From positions 75,532,432 to 75,596,431 of the forward strand of contig OZ020270.1 in the NCBI GenBank assembly GCA_963971225.1: a stretch of 64,000 nt of DNA. The letters run 5' to 3'. This document shows positions 30,992 to 41,920 of this stretch, one piece after another. Source of the stretch: Melieria omissa. Its lineage: Eukaryota; Arthropoda; Insecta; Diptera; Ulidiidae. The notes under the pieces were generated by a model. The model was not told where the DNA came from, did not search any database, and saw nothing but the letters and a program-made list of their open reading frames with translations. Numbering within the stretch: the stretch's first letter is position 1; every line of letters begins with the position of its first letter. A program made the translations under genes and the position numbers.

Positions 30992-32258
30992 GTAAGTCAC
31001 TCGTATACCGCATATACGGCATATTAATAATAATATACGCTATATAGTATGTTGTTGGTCCGTTCTGAGGCGAAACGCTGCGCTCATTTTTTTTTGCGGA
31101 AAATCATACGGAAGCAACGATATATGTATTTTTTCAACTTGAATTTAATTAGAACGCGTATAAAAATGTAATTGTGAATGCGAAAAAATTAAGGATATAA
31201 CAGTAAATACTAACGGTACACAGACTAAAACATTTTCAAAGGGATAGTTTACCGGTTTTTCACTTGATTTCAATTAGTAACACTGTATATATACTTTATT
31301 AAATTTTTTTCCGATTATAATTTAAAACTATCCTACACATAGCTAACACGATACATTATGGTTTTTAAAAAAACCAAAAGAACTCAGAATTATTTTAAAA
31401 ATCGGATGCATTGCTGATCATTAAAAAAACCGAACTCAAATAATTCCAACAGATTACCATAGACTAGCAAGAAAATCACGGGAATTCCAAAAATTTATTT
31501 ATATGTATTTGACATTATTATTTATATTTTAAATGATCACAATTATCGCAAAAATCGGTTTTTATTTATTTTGACAATTTAAATTTAAAGTAGCGAAAGC
31601 GAAAGAAATGGGAGATTTAAAATAACACTGTGCGGCAGCAACTTTAACACTTGCAAAATTGGTGTTATCATGGCAGTACAAGCTGTATAAAGGACAGCAA
31701 CCATTTTCTTATAGCTTGATAATACTGTTTTCAAAAGATCGAATTGGATCGATTGGAGCTATTTTTTAATTTCGTTTTAGAACTGATTCCATAAAATATT
31801 TCAAAATATGTGTGAAAGTAAAAGATTTTGGTTGCACTTTATCAGATGTTGATAAAAGCAGTACTTTTAGAAAAAAGTAGATACAGTTGTATAAAAAAGT
31901 AAGCACACTATTTTACACGGTTTTACTTTTGTACAAGTTTTTTTGTTTATCTGTTTTTTGTGTTTTCCCATTTTCATTTATACCTACAAAATTTTAAAAC
32001 ATATTGCTTTTCTAACAAATGCTCGCAGTCACTTAAAAGAAACCGAAATCTTCAATGAAAACGCTTAAAGCACAGTCGGACATTTTCTGTCTAATACAGC
32101 AACGCTTTTTGTACTACTCAATAATCCTTTGTGGAAGCCTTCGTTTAACCCTCCAAATTAAGGCTTGTTATTAAATTTACGGCAATACGGCAACCCTGGA
32201 ACACCTACTGTGTTACTACCCTGCCATTTCTAGAACTCGCCAGACTTGAAGCGAAATA
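30992..32258. other. probable intron of the host gene
   Basis: AT-rich without repeats I can recognise and without a second convincing exon. Confidence 0.5.
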
Positions 32259-32505
32259 TCTGTGGCCGTAAGGAATAACAGCCAAAGTCGAGTTAGGACA
32301 AAATTGAGTTATTACTACCATTGCATTCGTCGTATTCAACTGTACTACTACACAAAATTCTATGGATTTTGCTCATAAAATGAATGTTTTACGCCCAAAA
32401 ATTTAAATAGCAAAAGTAAAATCTAAAGCTAAATTCAAAAATTAAAAGTGCTCTCCTGAATACTTCATAAAATCGACTTTGGCTGTTATTCCTTACGGCC
32501 ACAGA
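32259..32505. mobile_element. small TA MITE (TCTGTGGCCGTAAGG ends)
   Basis: 247 bp with near-perfect inverted ends of about 34 bp (TCTGTGGCCGTAAGGAATAA), flanked by TA (32257-32258, 32506-32507). No coding capacity. Confidence 0.88.
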
Positions 32506-32513
32506 TATATTAA

Positions 32514-32748
32514 CACCTTCGCGGACAGTCAATTTTTGTGGAAACTAGAAGAACTATCTTAAATTTGATTACACATATATTGTTGCAGTTGTCAGATTTT
32601 CGTATTTTAGCCCTTATACACATTGAATGATATAGCATATTATTTACAAAAATTTCGGTTTATTTGTAATGTAATGTAATGTAATGAATGTAATTAAAAA
32701 AATTGGCTTTACAATTTGAATGCTATAGCATTCACGTCCGCGAACGTG
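32514..32748. mobile_element. small TTAA MITE (CAC.TTCGCGGAC ends)
   Basis: 235 bp, ends CACCTTCGCGGAC and CACGTTCGCGGAC (inverted), flanked by TTAA (32510-32513, 32749-32752). It starts four bases after the previous MITE's TA. It contains a short AATGT repeat (32667-32690). Confidence 0.8.
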
Positions 32749-32790
32749 TTAAAGACGAGAAATATTTACCTGCTGAACGCAGTACAATCA

Positions 32791-33720
32791 TAGAGAATGC
32801 GAAGTAAATCCTAAGTAGTGAAACTTCTTTTTGACCGGGCACTAGTGGCAATGTTGCCGCACAAGCAGTGTTACCCCATAACGATTTGCTGTTGGTTTTG
32901 GGAGTAAATATTTTACCCAATTTTCTGACTGTTCTTTCCAATCAAGAAATAAAGAAATGTTTGAAACATTAAAGGAAACTGTAAAATTACTGTAGAAATA
33001 CAATAGTTATTACCACAATTAGACAACAATTTAATACAAATTTCAATTTTGCTTTCGCACAAATAATTTTATGATGAAAACATAAAACATTCCGAATCAA
33101 TATCAAGGTAATTTTGTAATTGTACAGGGAAAAATGCGAACGACAAAGTTTCTTGTCATAAATTAACTCAAATTTTCTGCGTTATAGTAATGTCGTGCAT
33201 CTTTAGAACTGGTAATACATACTAAAAATATGTTTTTATTCATTTTGATTGGTAATAAAAACTCACAACACGATAATTTAATCAACAGATAATGAATGTG
33301 TTCAGAAGAACATTTTCGTATTCATTATTAAATATCTTTGATGCGACTGAACTGACTGAAATAATTTAAATGAAATCATAATATATCATAAATCATTATC
33401 ATAATAAACATTTCCCATCTAAATACATTTCTATATTCACCATTGGTAACAAAAATTTCAACCCTCATTTGTTTATGAAAAATGTCACGGAAAGTCGCGC
33501 AGAATCGAGGAAAATTGTGCAAACTGGCCCAAAACGCAGTGTTTGCAACGTTGCCCGCCAGTGGTCCGGTGCCAAATAGTCTGCAATCATGTATTATTAG
33601 TAAAACGTACTGTCGCTTTCATTTAGCCACAGAACAACAACAATTTGACAGTTCTTGTCATACAGAGTCCACGTCTGGTTGTCAAAAAGTTTCGGTACTT
33701 AGGATTTATATTGGAGAATG
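32791..33720. repeat. diverged inverted repeat (foldback-like)
   Basis: About 45 bp at 32791-32840 (GTAAATCCTAAGTA) is repeated inverted at 33680-33720, with mismatches and small gaps. A GTGGCAATGTTGCC / CAACGTTGCC match follows further in. It may be an old terminal-repeat element; no target duplication found. Confidence 0.45.
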
Positions 33721-34287
33721 TTTATTGATGTTTGCCAGTTCTTGATAGCATTTCCTGTAAATATTTGAGGAAATTTCAATTTTTTTTAATAAAATCCGAA
33801 TAGTGAACAGGGGTTAGACGGTATGCTGTGGCGATACGGAAATGCCTTTTATTTGGCATGGGAAGATTCTTAGATAGGCTCTAAGACTCTAAGATTATGA
33901 ACTGTATCACGAAAACTTACATATTTTTTGAGCACTCGACAAAATAATTCGCGACTTACCAGTCGCGTTTATTTTGTCTAGGCGGTCGGCATGTTCGTTG
34001 CGTTCGTGAAATCCAATATTATGCCACAGATAACTGAAGTAGATGCCTATTTTCATACGACAAAGCAAAGAAAAGCTATTTTACGCACACAGCTGCATCA
34101 GAACTTTTGTACTCATTCAGAACTTTTGTCAAACTGAATTATTTTGAAATTTCTCTTCTTGCCCGCTAATATTCTTTATTGCAACATACATTTATGATAT
34201 TAGCTGCATCGGTCATGTGTCGTATGTAGTGCAACAGGTAAGCGGTACTTCGGTTATTCGCGACTTAGGTTATGTTAGGTTGCGGTG
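33721..34287. other. no gene seen; LINE target flank
   Basis: No coding pattern. It ends in GGTTGCGGTG (34278-34287), the left target duplication of the I-clade LINE. Confidence 0.5.
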
Positions 34288-34512
34288 TCGTGCTATCTCT
34301 CAACTAGCGAACACTTGACAACGTTAGCGGACCGAAAAAAAAAACAAAAAACAAAGCACAAAAAGAAATTATTATTATAATTATACACATTCAACCAAAC
34401 TCAAAAGAAGAAACCATCTTCTGAAGTTAACATTTATTTATTCGTACAAACCACAAAAAGACAAAAAAAGGAAAAGTTAAAATTTCAAAAACAAAAGTAA
34501 ATTATAACCACG

Positions 34513-34917
34513 ATGCTTCAACCCCCCGACCGAGGGAAATCGTTTCCCCCGTCTCAACTCCACTTCGACATTGACAACTCTAAGTGCTTAAAAAACGTGG
34601 TCGTTGGCGCAACGGTCTCCCCATTTCTCATAAAGAAAGTGATTGACAATGTAAGCGGCGGCGAAGTTGAGACCTGCAAAAAAATCCGCAGTGGGAACAT
34701 TCTCATCAAAACAAAGAACGTTTCTCAAGCAATGAGATTGGTCAAGTTAATCTCTCTTACTCCTACAATAAAGATAGAAGTGACCGAACATGTCTCTCTT
34801 AATTACTCCAAGGGAGTAATCTACTCCAACGATTTGAGAGGAATTCCAGAAGACGAAATACTAGCAGAACTTTCCCACCAAAATATAACCGAAGTAAAAA
34901 AAGATAACAAAACATAT
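34513..34917 (+). pseudogene. I-clade LINE ORF1, 5' half
   Basis: It starts MLQPPDRGKSFPPSQLHFDI after a 225-bp leader. The protein continues through VVVGATVSPFLIKKVIDNVS and VKLISLTPTIKIEVTEHVSL, residues usual for the RNA-binding part of I-type ORF1 proteins. The gypsy element cuts the frame at 34917, and the second half follows at 40975 in the same direction. ORF1 protein coats the element RNA. Confidence 0.82.
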
Positions 34918-35344
34918 TGTAACGATGAGCCAGTCTGTCGCGGTGCAAAGCAACCCTGCCGCTACGTGCCGTGCCATAACCCAATCTGGCAACGACGGCC
35001 GCGATAGTAACTTTTAGCCCAACCTGGCAACGATGGTCGCGGTCATCAGGGAAACTTCTAGTCCAATCTGGCAACGTACGAGAACGATCTGCGCGACGGC
35101 CGGACAGAGTATAAAAGGTGGCCAGATGCGGTACAGCGAGTCAGTCTGGTTTTGACAACTGAAGTTGCCACACGGAATAATCAAGCAAATACTTAAGTGT
35201 ACGAACAGTAAAGTGTAAACTGTGAATAATAAAGTGACTGTTGGTGTATTTTATTGTCTGCGTTTAAGAAACTGACTGTGTTTTATTTTCAAATCACACA
35301 ATCCAGAGATACGTGACAGCCCACTAGACTTAATATTCGTAACA
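34918..35344 (+). repeat. G1 5' LTR
   Basis: 427 bp. It contains a TATA box TATAAAA (35110-35116) and a polyadenylation signal AATAAA (35228-35233), so transcription should start about 25-30 bp after the TATA box. Confidence 0.93.
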
Positions 35345-35346
35345 TT

Positions 35347-35365
35347 TGGTGTCAGAAGTGGGATT
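35347..35365 (+). promoter_or_regulatory. G1 primer binding site, tRNA-Leu type
   Basis: TGGTGTCAGAAGTGGGATT two bases after the LTR. From memory, the 3' end of animal tRNA-Leu(CAA) is ...ATCCCACTTCTGACA plus CCA, which is complementary to this site. Confidence 0.75.
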
Positions 35366-35445
35366 GTAGAAAATTGAAAATAAACGAAAAGTAACAAAAC
35401 AAAAAAAAAAACTAAATAAATAAATAAAAGTATAACAGCACGGAC

Positions 35446-36944
35446 ATGGTTAAACTCGAGCTGCTGAAGGTGGACCAGCTGAAGAAGGAGCTGGCTGCCT
35501 GGAATTTGCCGACTGCTGGCGGAAAGTGGAGTTGCAGCTGCGCTTGCGAGAGGCGTGTGAATCACGAGGCATCGATTGGGCTGCACACGAGTTCGGAACG
35601 CAGGAACAAGAGGCGTCGGCCAAAGTGGAGGAATCGCCTGCGGGTGCTGCGTCGATCCAAAGTACGGCTGCACCGGCTGGACCACTACAAGCATTAGACA
35701 TGAGCCAGCTAATGAGTGCAATAAAAGGCATGTTCGAGACTTCCAATCGTGAAAATCGTGAAATGTCGGCGCAGATGGCAGCGAAAATGGAAACTGCAAA
35801 TCAAGAGATGGCAGCGTAAATGGAAACTGCAAATCAAGAGATGGCAGCGAAAATGGAAACTGCAAATCAAGAGATGGCAGCGAAAATGGAAACGGCGACC
35901 CATGAAATATCGGCGCAAGTGTCGGAGCGAATGGAAGTCAAGCTTCAGGAAAGCTCTGCGCGCTTGGAGCAGAAGGTAGAGGAAATCTCCAATAGGCTGA
36001 ACGGGAAAGTTGAGCATCTTGAGACGCGCATGGACAATTGGGACAAACGAGTTGACAACCTGGATGAGTCCTTGAACAAACGAGTTGACAGTCTGGAAGA
36101 TTCGATGCATAGAAAGATAGACGAACGACTTCGAGAGGTACAGCCACGAGAATGTTTGCCACCGGTTCAGGACGGTTTTGCTGGCAGAACAGAAGTGCCT
36201 ACTTATGATGGTGCTGCGCCGTTCGATACATTTAAATTGCAATTCGACTTGGCTGCTTTGGAAAATCAGTGGACAGATATCAGGAAAGGTCGGAGGTTGG
36301 CACTGGCGCTGAAAGGTCCTGCGGCCGAGGTGATCAAATCAGTTCCAGAATGTTTAAGAAGTGATTACGGTGCCATCATGAGAGCGTTGGCAGCGAAGTA
36401 TAGCAACGAGCACAACCATGCGCTATACTACTGTGAGCTGAAGAACCGCAAGCAAAGGGCCAACGAGGCGCTGCAGACATATGCAGCAGACATTGAGCGG
36501 CTCGTAGAGTTGTGCTACCCGAAATTTGGTGCTGATGATCTCGAGAGGATGAAGATCGAGTCGTTTATTGAAGGTCTTCATGATCCAGAAACACGTCGCA
36601 GTGCGTTGATGATGGGCAAGCCGACATTTAAGGAGACGGTAACCAGCGCGATGACATATGAAGCGGCATGGATTGGGAGCACTCGGTATGCACCTGCAAG
36701 GATACGCCAGATTCAGGCGGACAACGACATTCCGATCCAGGCCATAAGCTCTGAGATACCGGACAGGCCACGGGTGGTCTCCTCTAAAGTTGTTTGCTGG
36801 GTATGTGGCAAGCAGGGCCACATATCACGAGACTGCCGCCAACGAAAGAGGCGTTCCCGATCGCAATCGCCTGAAGCAAGGAATGCTGACAATCGAGGCC
36901 CAGCCAGCAAGCGCAGGGCTGAGGACGGCGAGTCGTTAAACTAA
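35446..36944 (+). pseudogene. G1 Gag with SAP domain, coiled coil and CCHC knuckle
   Basis: The N-terminus (MVKLELLKVDQLKKELAAWN) fits a SAP-like DNA-binding fold. A 1-bp loss near 35523 shifts the frame relative to element G2. A stop at 35817-35819 lies in a 33-bp tandem repeat that codes METANQEMAAK. Then follow a long coiled coil, the Gag core (FDTFKLQFDLAALENQWTDI) and one knuckle, CWVCGKQGHISRDC, near 36800, with a basic tail. Gag forms particles and binds RNA. Two lesions disable it. Confidence 0.88.
35787..35900 (+). repeat. 33-bp tandem repeat in G1 gag
   Basis: The unit starting ATGGAAACTGCAAATCAAGA repeats at 35787, 35820, 35853 and (diverged) 35886, giving an 11-residue coiled-coil repeat. 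One unit carries the stop (TAA for AAA). Confidence 0.88.
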
Positions 36945-37019
36945 AACGGGTCAGCCCAAAGGGGCGTGAGCTGATCCCCACAATCTGCCGCCCCACCGTC
37001 CTTGTCTCACAGCTGAAAC

Positions 37020-38979
37020 GACAGCCCAGCAGCTTGACAATTGAAGGAAGGATGGATGGAAAGTTGTTCGTGTTGACACTGGATACTGGAGCGTCATATT
37101 CGATCATAAAGAGGAAGCTGCTGAAGAACTGGGAACCGCTGCATGACAGCTGCGGACTGCGACTGGCGAGCGCGCGCCGGTAAGAGGGAAAGTTACAAAA
37201 ACGATTGCTATCGGCACCAGCAGCCTGGAACATGAGTTCATCGTCGCGGATATAATGAACGACGTGATTATCGGCGTGGATTTCATGATTAGGCACGGTT
37301 TTACGCTGGACCTGAAGGAAAATGTGCTGAGATATGCCAACGTTGAATTCCCGCTGCACACCGGCTATGAGCGAAGCGTGGCGGTAAGGAAGGTTTTATC
37401 GTGTCAACACAGGAGGATACCAGCGAATTCTGAGGCGATTGTGTGGGCAAAGGTGGACGAGGACGATGGGACGAGTCGGCTGTGGGTAGTAGAAGCACCG
37501 AAGCAAGGACACGACAACATCATCATCGGACGTACATTAGTGGAACCTAAAAATGGAAGGATACCAGTCAGAATACTGAACCCCCTGAATGCACCCAGAT
37601 ATGTCGGAAAAGATGAGGTAATTGGCGAGTGTAAGGAAGCTGTAGCAGTGGTCAATTGCGAGAGTAGCCCGCCTGGAGGTAATGAGAAGAGTGGGTTTAA
37701 CATGGACGCCATACCGCAGGAGAACCAGGGGAGCAGCGAGTTGTCGGCCAAGCAGAAACAGAAGGCGAGGTCACTCCTGCAGCACTATGGGTCAATATTT
37801 GCGGCGGAAGCAGGCGGAAGAACAGCCATAGTGAAGCACAACATCGACACCGGAAGTGCAAAACCGATTCGCCAACCGCCAAGACGAGTTCCTCTGGCCA
37901 AGAGGGAAGAGGTCGCAAATTTGATCGAAAACATGCAGAAAGACAAGGTCATAGAGCCTTCTTCGGGCCCCTGGTGCTCGCCGGTCGTGCTAGTCAAGAA
38001 AAAAGATGGCAGTACTCGGTTTTGTGTGGACTATCGGAAGCTCAATGATGTGACCAAGAAGGACAGTTATCCACTACCTCGGATCGATGACACCCTGGAT
38101 ACACTGTCAGGCACGCAGTGGTTCTCCACGCTCGACTTACGCAGCGGCTATTGGCAGGTAGAGCTTGCAGACAAGGACAAGGAGAAAACGGCTTTCAGTG
38201 TTGGCGATGGTTTGTGGCAGTTCACCGTCATGCCGTTTGGACTCTGCAACGCACCAGCAACATTCGAGCGGCTAATGGAACGCGTGCTAAAAGGGCTGCA
38301 TTGGCGGACGTGTCTGGTGTACCTCGACGACATAATCGTAATGGGTAAAAGCTTCGACGACCACCTGGGAAAGCTGAAGGAGGTATTTGAGCGGATACAA
38401 AAAGACGGGCTTAAACTCAACCCAAAGAAGTGCTCGCTGTTCCAAAAGGAGGTCAAGTATCTGGGCCATACGGTTTCCGCCCGCGGAGTGCATACGGATG
38501 AAGGCAAAATCACGGCGGTGAAGGAGTGGCCCCGACCACGCAATCTACACGAACTCCGCAGTTTCCTGGGCCTGTGTACATACTACCGCCGATTTGTTCC
38601 GGGATTCGCGAACATAGCCAGCAGCTTGCACAAACTGACGAAAAAGAGCCAAGCTTTCGAGTGGAGCGAGGAGCAGGAACAGGCTTTTGTACGTCTGAAG
38701 GAAAAACTGTGCAGTGCTCCAATTCTGGCCTTCCCCGTGCCTGGGGAGATGTTTGTGCTGGATACAGATGCAAGCGGGAATAGTATTGGCGGTGTGCTAT
38801 CACAGATAATAGACGGCCAGGAACAAGTGATAGCGTACTACAGTAGGGTTCTATCGAAACCGGAACGCAACTACTGTGTGACACGGAGAGAACTGCTGGC
38901 GGTATTGGACTGCGTAAAACACTTCCACAAATATCTGTATGGACAAAGGTTTCGCCTGCGCACAGATCATGCGGCATAG
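37020..38979 (+). pseudogene. G1 pol: protease, reverse transcriptase, RNase H start
   Basis: Protease LDTGASYSIIKRK at about 37078-37120 has an intact DTG. A frameshift near 37180 follows, then GVDFMIRHGF. From 37255 the frame is open for 574 codons: PCSPVVLVKKKDGS-type RT start, GYWQVELADKDKEKTAF, FGLCNAPATFERLM, catalytic YLDD (VYLDDIIVMG), FLGLCTYYRRFVPGFA, then RNase H (VLDTDASGNSIGGVL). It ends at a single TAG (38977-38979) after FRLRTDHAA. The downstream frame resumes immediately, so this is one substitution. Confidence 0.88.
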
Positions 38980-40536
38980 AAATGGCTCCTGAACTTTAAA
39001 GATCCTGAAGGGCAATTGGCGCGGTGGATCGAGCGACTGCAGAGCTACGACTACACGATAGAACATCGCAAGGGCAGTAGCCATGGAAATGCCGATGCTT
39101 TGTCACGCCGTCCGTGCCAAGTCGAATGCAGGCAGTGCTCACGAGCCGAGAGCAAAGAGCAGATAGTGGACGTCCGGTTGATAAGCGTTATGCCAGAGGA
39201 AGAGTGGTCTGCGGAGAGGCTACAAAAGGACCAGCGCGTGGATGCGGATCTTGCAAAAATCGTCGAAGGCAAGGAGCAAGGCGCACGTCCAGACTGGCAG
39301 GAGATGGCTGGTGAAAGCCCGATCGCTAAGGCTTACTGGGCACAGTGGAAAAGTCTGCGGCTGAAGGAAGGCTGCCTGTACCGCGAATGGGAGAGCGCGG
39401 ATGGTCGTACCAGCAACCCTCTAATGGTAGTGCCGAAAACCAGAATCAACGAGGTCATCGAGGCATACCATAACGACTCCAGTGGAGGGCACCTAGGCAT
39501 CACCAAAACCGTCGCCAAAATAAAAAGACGATTCTACTGGGTAGGATGTCAGGAGTCTGTAGCCGAGTGGATTAAGAGCTGCGACCGATGTTCAGCCGCG
39601 AAAGGGCCGACAAGAAAATCTCGAGGCCGCATGCAGCAGTACAACGTGGGAGCGCCCTTCGAGCGGATTGCTATGGGCGTCGCCGGCCCATTCCCAACTA
39701 GCACCCAAGGCAACAAATATGTGCTGGTCGTAATGGATTACTTCAGCAAATGGCCCGAAGTGTACCCTATTCCTAACCAGGAGGCCACCACGATCTCGGA
39801 AAAGCTGGTAAACAACTGGGTAGCCAGGTTCGGAGTTCCGTTGGAGTTGCACTCAGATCAAGGCCGGAATCTTGAGTCTGCGGTATTCAAGGAAGTGTGT
39901 GAGCTGCTGGGGATAAAGAAAACGCGTACCACTCCTTTGCACCCACAGTCCGACGGCATGGTGGAACGCTTTAACCGGACACTGGAGGAATACCTGCGGA
40001 AAGTGGTAGGCAGGAATCAAAAGGATTGGGACACGCACATCCCCCTGTTCCTGATGGCGTATAGGTCAGCCCCGCACGACACGACATCACTCACTCCAGC
40101 CCGAGCAGTGTTCGGCACAGAGTTGCGGTTACCCGCTGACTTGAAGTTCGGGGTAGTCAGCACGACGGGAGGCGCTAAGACGGACTACGTGGCCAATAAG
40201 CGGGCGGAACTGGAGGAAATTCACCAGTTTATAAGGAGCCGCACCAAACTGGTCAGCGATAAGGTGAAAGCCAGATACGATCTACGGGCCAACTCAGCAG
40301 GGTTCCAAGAAGGCGATTTGGTAATGCTCTACAACCCGCAGCGGAGGAAAGGTTTGTCTCCGAAACTCCAAGCGTCATGGGAAGGACCTTACGAAGTCGT
40401 GACTAGGATTAACGACGTGGTATACCGGATTCAACGTTGCAGCAATAGAGGCGCTAAGCTGAAGGTAGTCCATTTGGAGCGCCTGGCGCCTCATCACAGC
40501 GGAGCCTCGGCACTTGTTCGGGACGAACAAGTCTAA
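38980..40536 (+). pseudogene. G1 pol: RNase H end and integrase
   Basis: The same frame continues from the stop to 40536. Integrase has the zinc-binding H-H-C-C (YHNDSSGGHLG ... SCDRCSAAKG). The catalytic core has the second Asp (LHSDQG) and the Glu (MVERFNRTLEEY), but the first Asp is Gly (IAMGVAGP). The related element G2 has Asp there. The C-terminus has GDLVMLYNPQRRKG and WEGPYEV; no chromodomain seen. The protein ends 11 bp before the 3' LTR. Confidence 0.88.
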
Positions 40537-40547
40537 GTGGTGGGCAG

Positions 40548-40974
40548 TGTAACGATGAGCCAGTCTGTCGCGGTGCAAAGCAACCCTGCCGCTACGTGCC
40601 GTGCCATAACCCAATCTGGCAACGACGGCCGCGATAGTAACTTTTAGCCCAACCTGGCAACGATGGTCGCGGTCATCAGGGAAACTTCTAGTCCAATCTG
40701 GCAACGTACGAGAACGATCTGCGCGACGGCCGGACAGAGTATAAAAGGTGGCCAGATGCGGTACAGCGAGTCAGTCTGGTTTTGACAACTGAAGTTGCCA
40801 CACGGAATAATCAAGAAAATACTTAAGTGTACGAACAGTAAAGTGTAAACTGTGAATAATAAAGTGACTGTTGGTGTATTTTATTGTCTGCGTTTAAGAA
40901 ACTGACTGTGTTTTATTTTCAAATCACACAATCCAGAGATACGTGACAGCCCACTAGACTTAATATTCGTAACA
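40548..40974 (+). repeat. G1 3' LTR
   Basis: 427 bp, the same as the 5' LTR except for one base (TCAAGAAAAT against TCAAGCAAAT). The stretch before it, AAGTGGTGGGCAG, is the likely polypurine tract. Confidence 0.93.
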
Positions 40975-40978
40975 ATAT

Positions 40979-41813
40979 CAACAACGAAACAAAAGAAACC
41001 GGCTTGATCATTCTAACTTTCGCAGTGCCAACTCTACCAACACAAATCAATATAGGATACGAAAAAATCAACATCAGGCCATATATCCCTCTCCCACTGC
41101 GTTGTCGTAACTGTTTCAGGTTCGGCCACTCTACCACTCTCTGTAAAAATGACAAATTGTGCGTGAGCTGTGCAAACAAAACCCATCTGCACGTAGACGA
41201 AGAATGCTCCAACCCTAAAATATGCATTAATTGTAAAGAAAGTGACCTTGCCGACTGCAACCATTTTGTGTTCTCCAGATCATGCCCAGTATTTATCAAA
41301 CGCAAAGAACTGCAAGCCATAATAACGCTCCAAAAAACCGACATGAAAACAGCAATAAAAACCTACAATGAGCGTCACGAAAACCCTGCTTCATACTCCT
41401 CTACACTAACACAAAACAAGACCAACAGCACAGAGCATTCAACACACACACCAGCCATCTCCACCAATAAACCCATACCTCCAGCAGCCGAACAACAACA
41501 CACTTCCAAAGCAGCAACTAGTCCAACAGAAGCCACCAGCGGCCGACCTGCAAAACACCTCCGACCCGAGACCTCATATAGCGATATTGACAATAGTGAC
41601 CAAGAAGATTCAGCATGCAGCTCAACAAAATATAACCTAAGATCCCAAACCAAAATCAAGATACTGCCTCTAAACACACCCAAAAGACTAAAATCGCAAT
41701 TGAAAACACTCAATACCAAAAACACCAACAAAAAAGCAAAGACACCAACAGCCACCCAACTTGATCACTTCCCAGAAGATAACATGGGCCCAGACGACTT
41801 CGAACTTAAATAG
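40979..41813 (+). pseudogene. I-clade LINE ORF1, 3' half with zinc knuckles
   Basis: The continuation of the frame split at 34917. It holds three Cys/His motifs: CRNCFRFGHSTTLC, CVSCANKTHLHVDEEC and CINCKESDLADCNHF. A Ser/Thr/Pro-rich tail ends at 41813. Apart from the gypsy insertion this ORF1 looks uninterrupted. Confidence 0.85.
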
Positions 41814-41920
41814 ATTAATTAATCGACTATTACATAAAATTATTATTATTATTAAATAATTAATTATTAATTAAACTTATTTACCTATATTTATTACTTA
41901 CACTAATATATAAAGCAGCA

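Larger units (their letters stand above)
34918..40974 (+). mobile_element. Ty3/gypsy element G1, young, env-less
   Basis: 6057 bp with two 427-bp LTRs (TGTAACGATGAG...TTCGTAACA) and a 4-bp target duplication ATAT (34914-34917, 40975-40978). I count one difference between the LTRs. Gag, protease, reverse transcriptase, RNase H and integrase are present on the plus strand; there is no env. A few stops, frameshifts and one catalytic change make this copy inactive by itself. Confidence 0.93.

Noticed and set aside
35347..35365. tRNA gene-like stretch TGGTGTCAGAAGTGGG
   Set aside because: It is only the 3' complement of a tRNA directly after an LTR, so it is a primer binding site.
35251..36242. 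Long minus-strand frames opposite G1 gag
   Set aside because: They are shadows of the tandem repeat and coiled-coil coding on the plus strand.
40537..40560. Possible env gene after gypsy G1 integrase
   Set aside because: Only 11 bp separate the integrase stop from the 3' LTR, so there is no room for env.
41375..41755. 126-codon minus-strand frame
   Set aside because: Antisense of the LINE ORF1 Ser/Thr/Pro-rich tail; Val/Leu-rich only because of codon complement.
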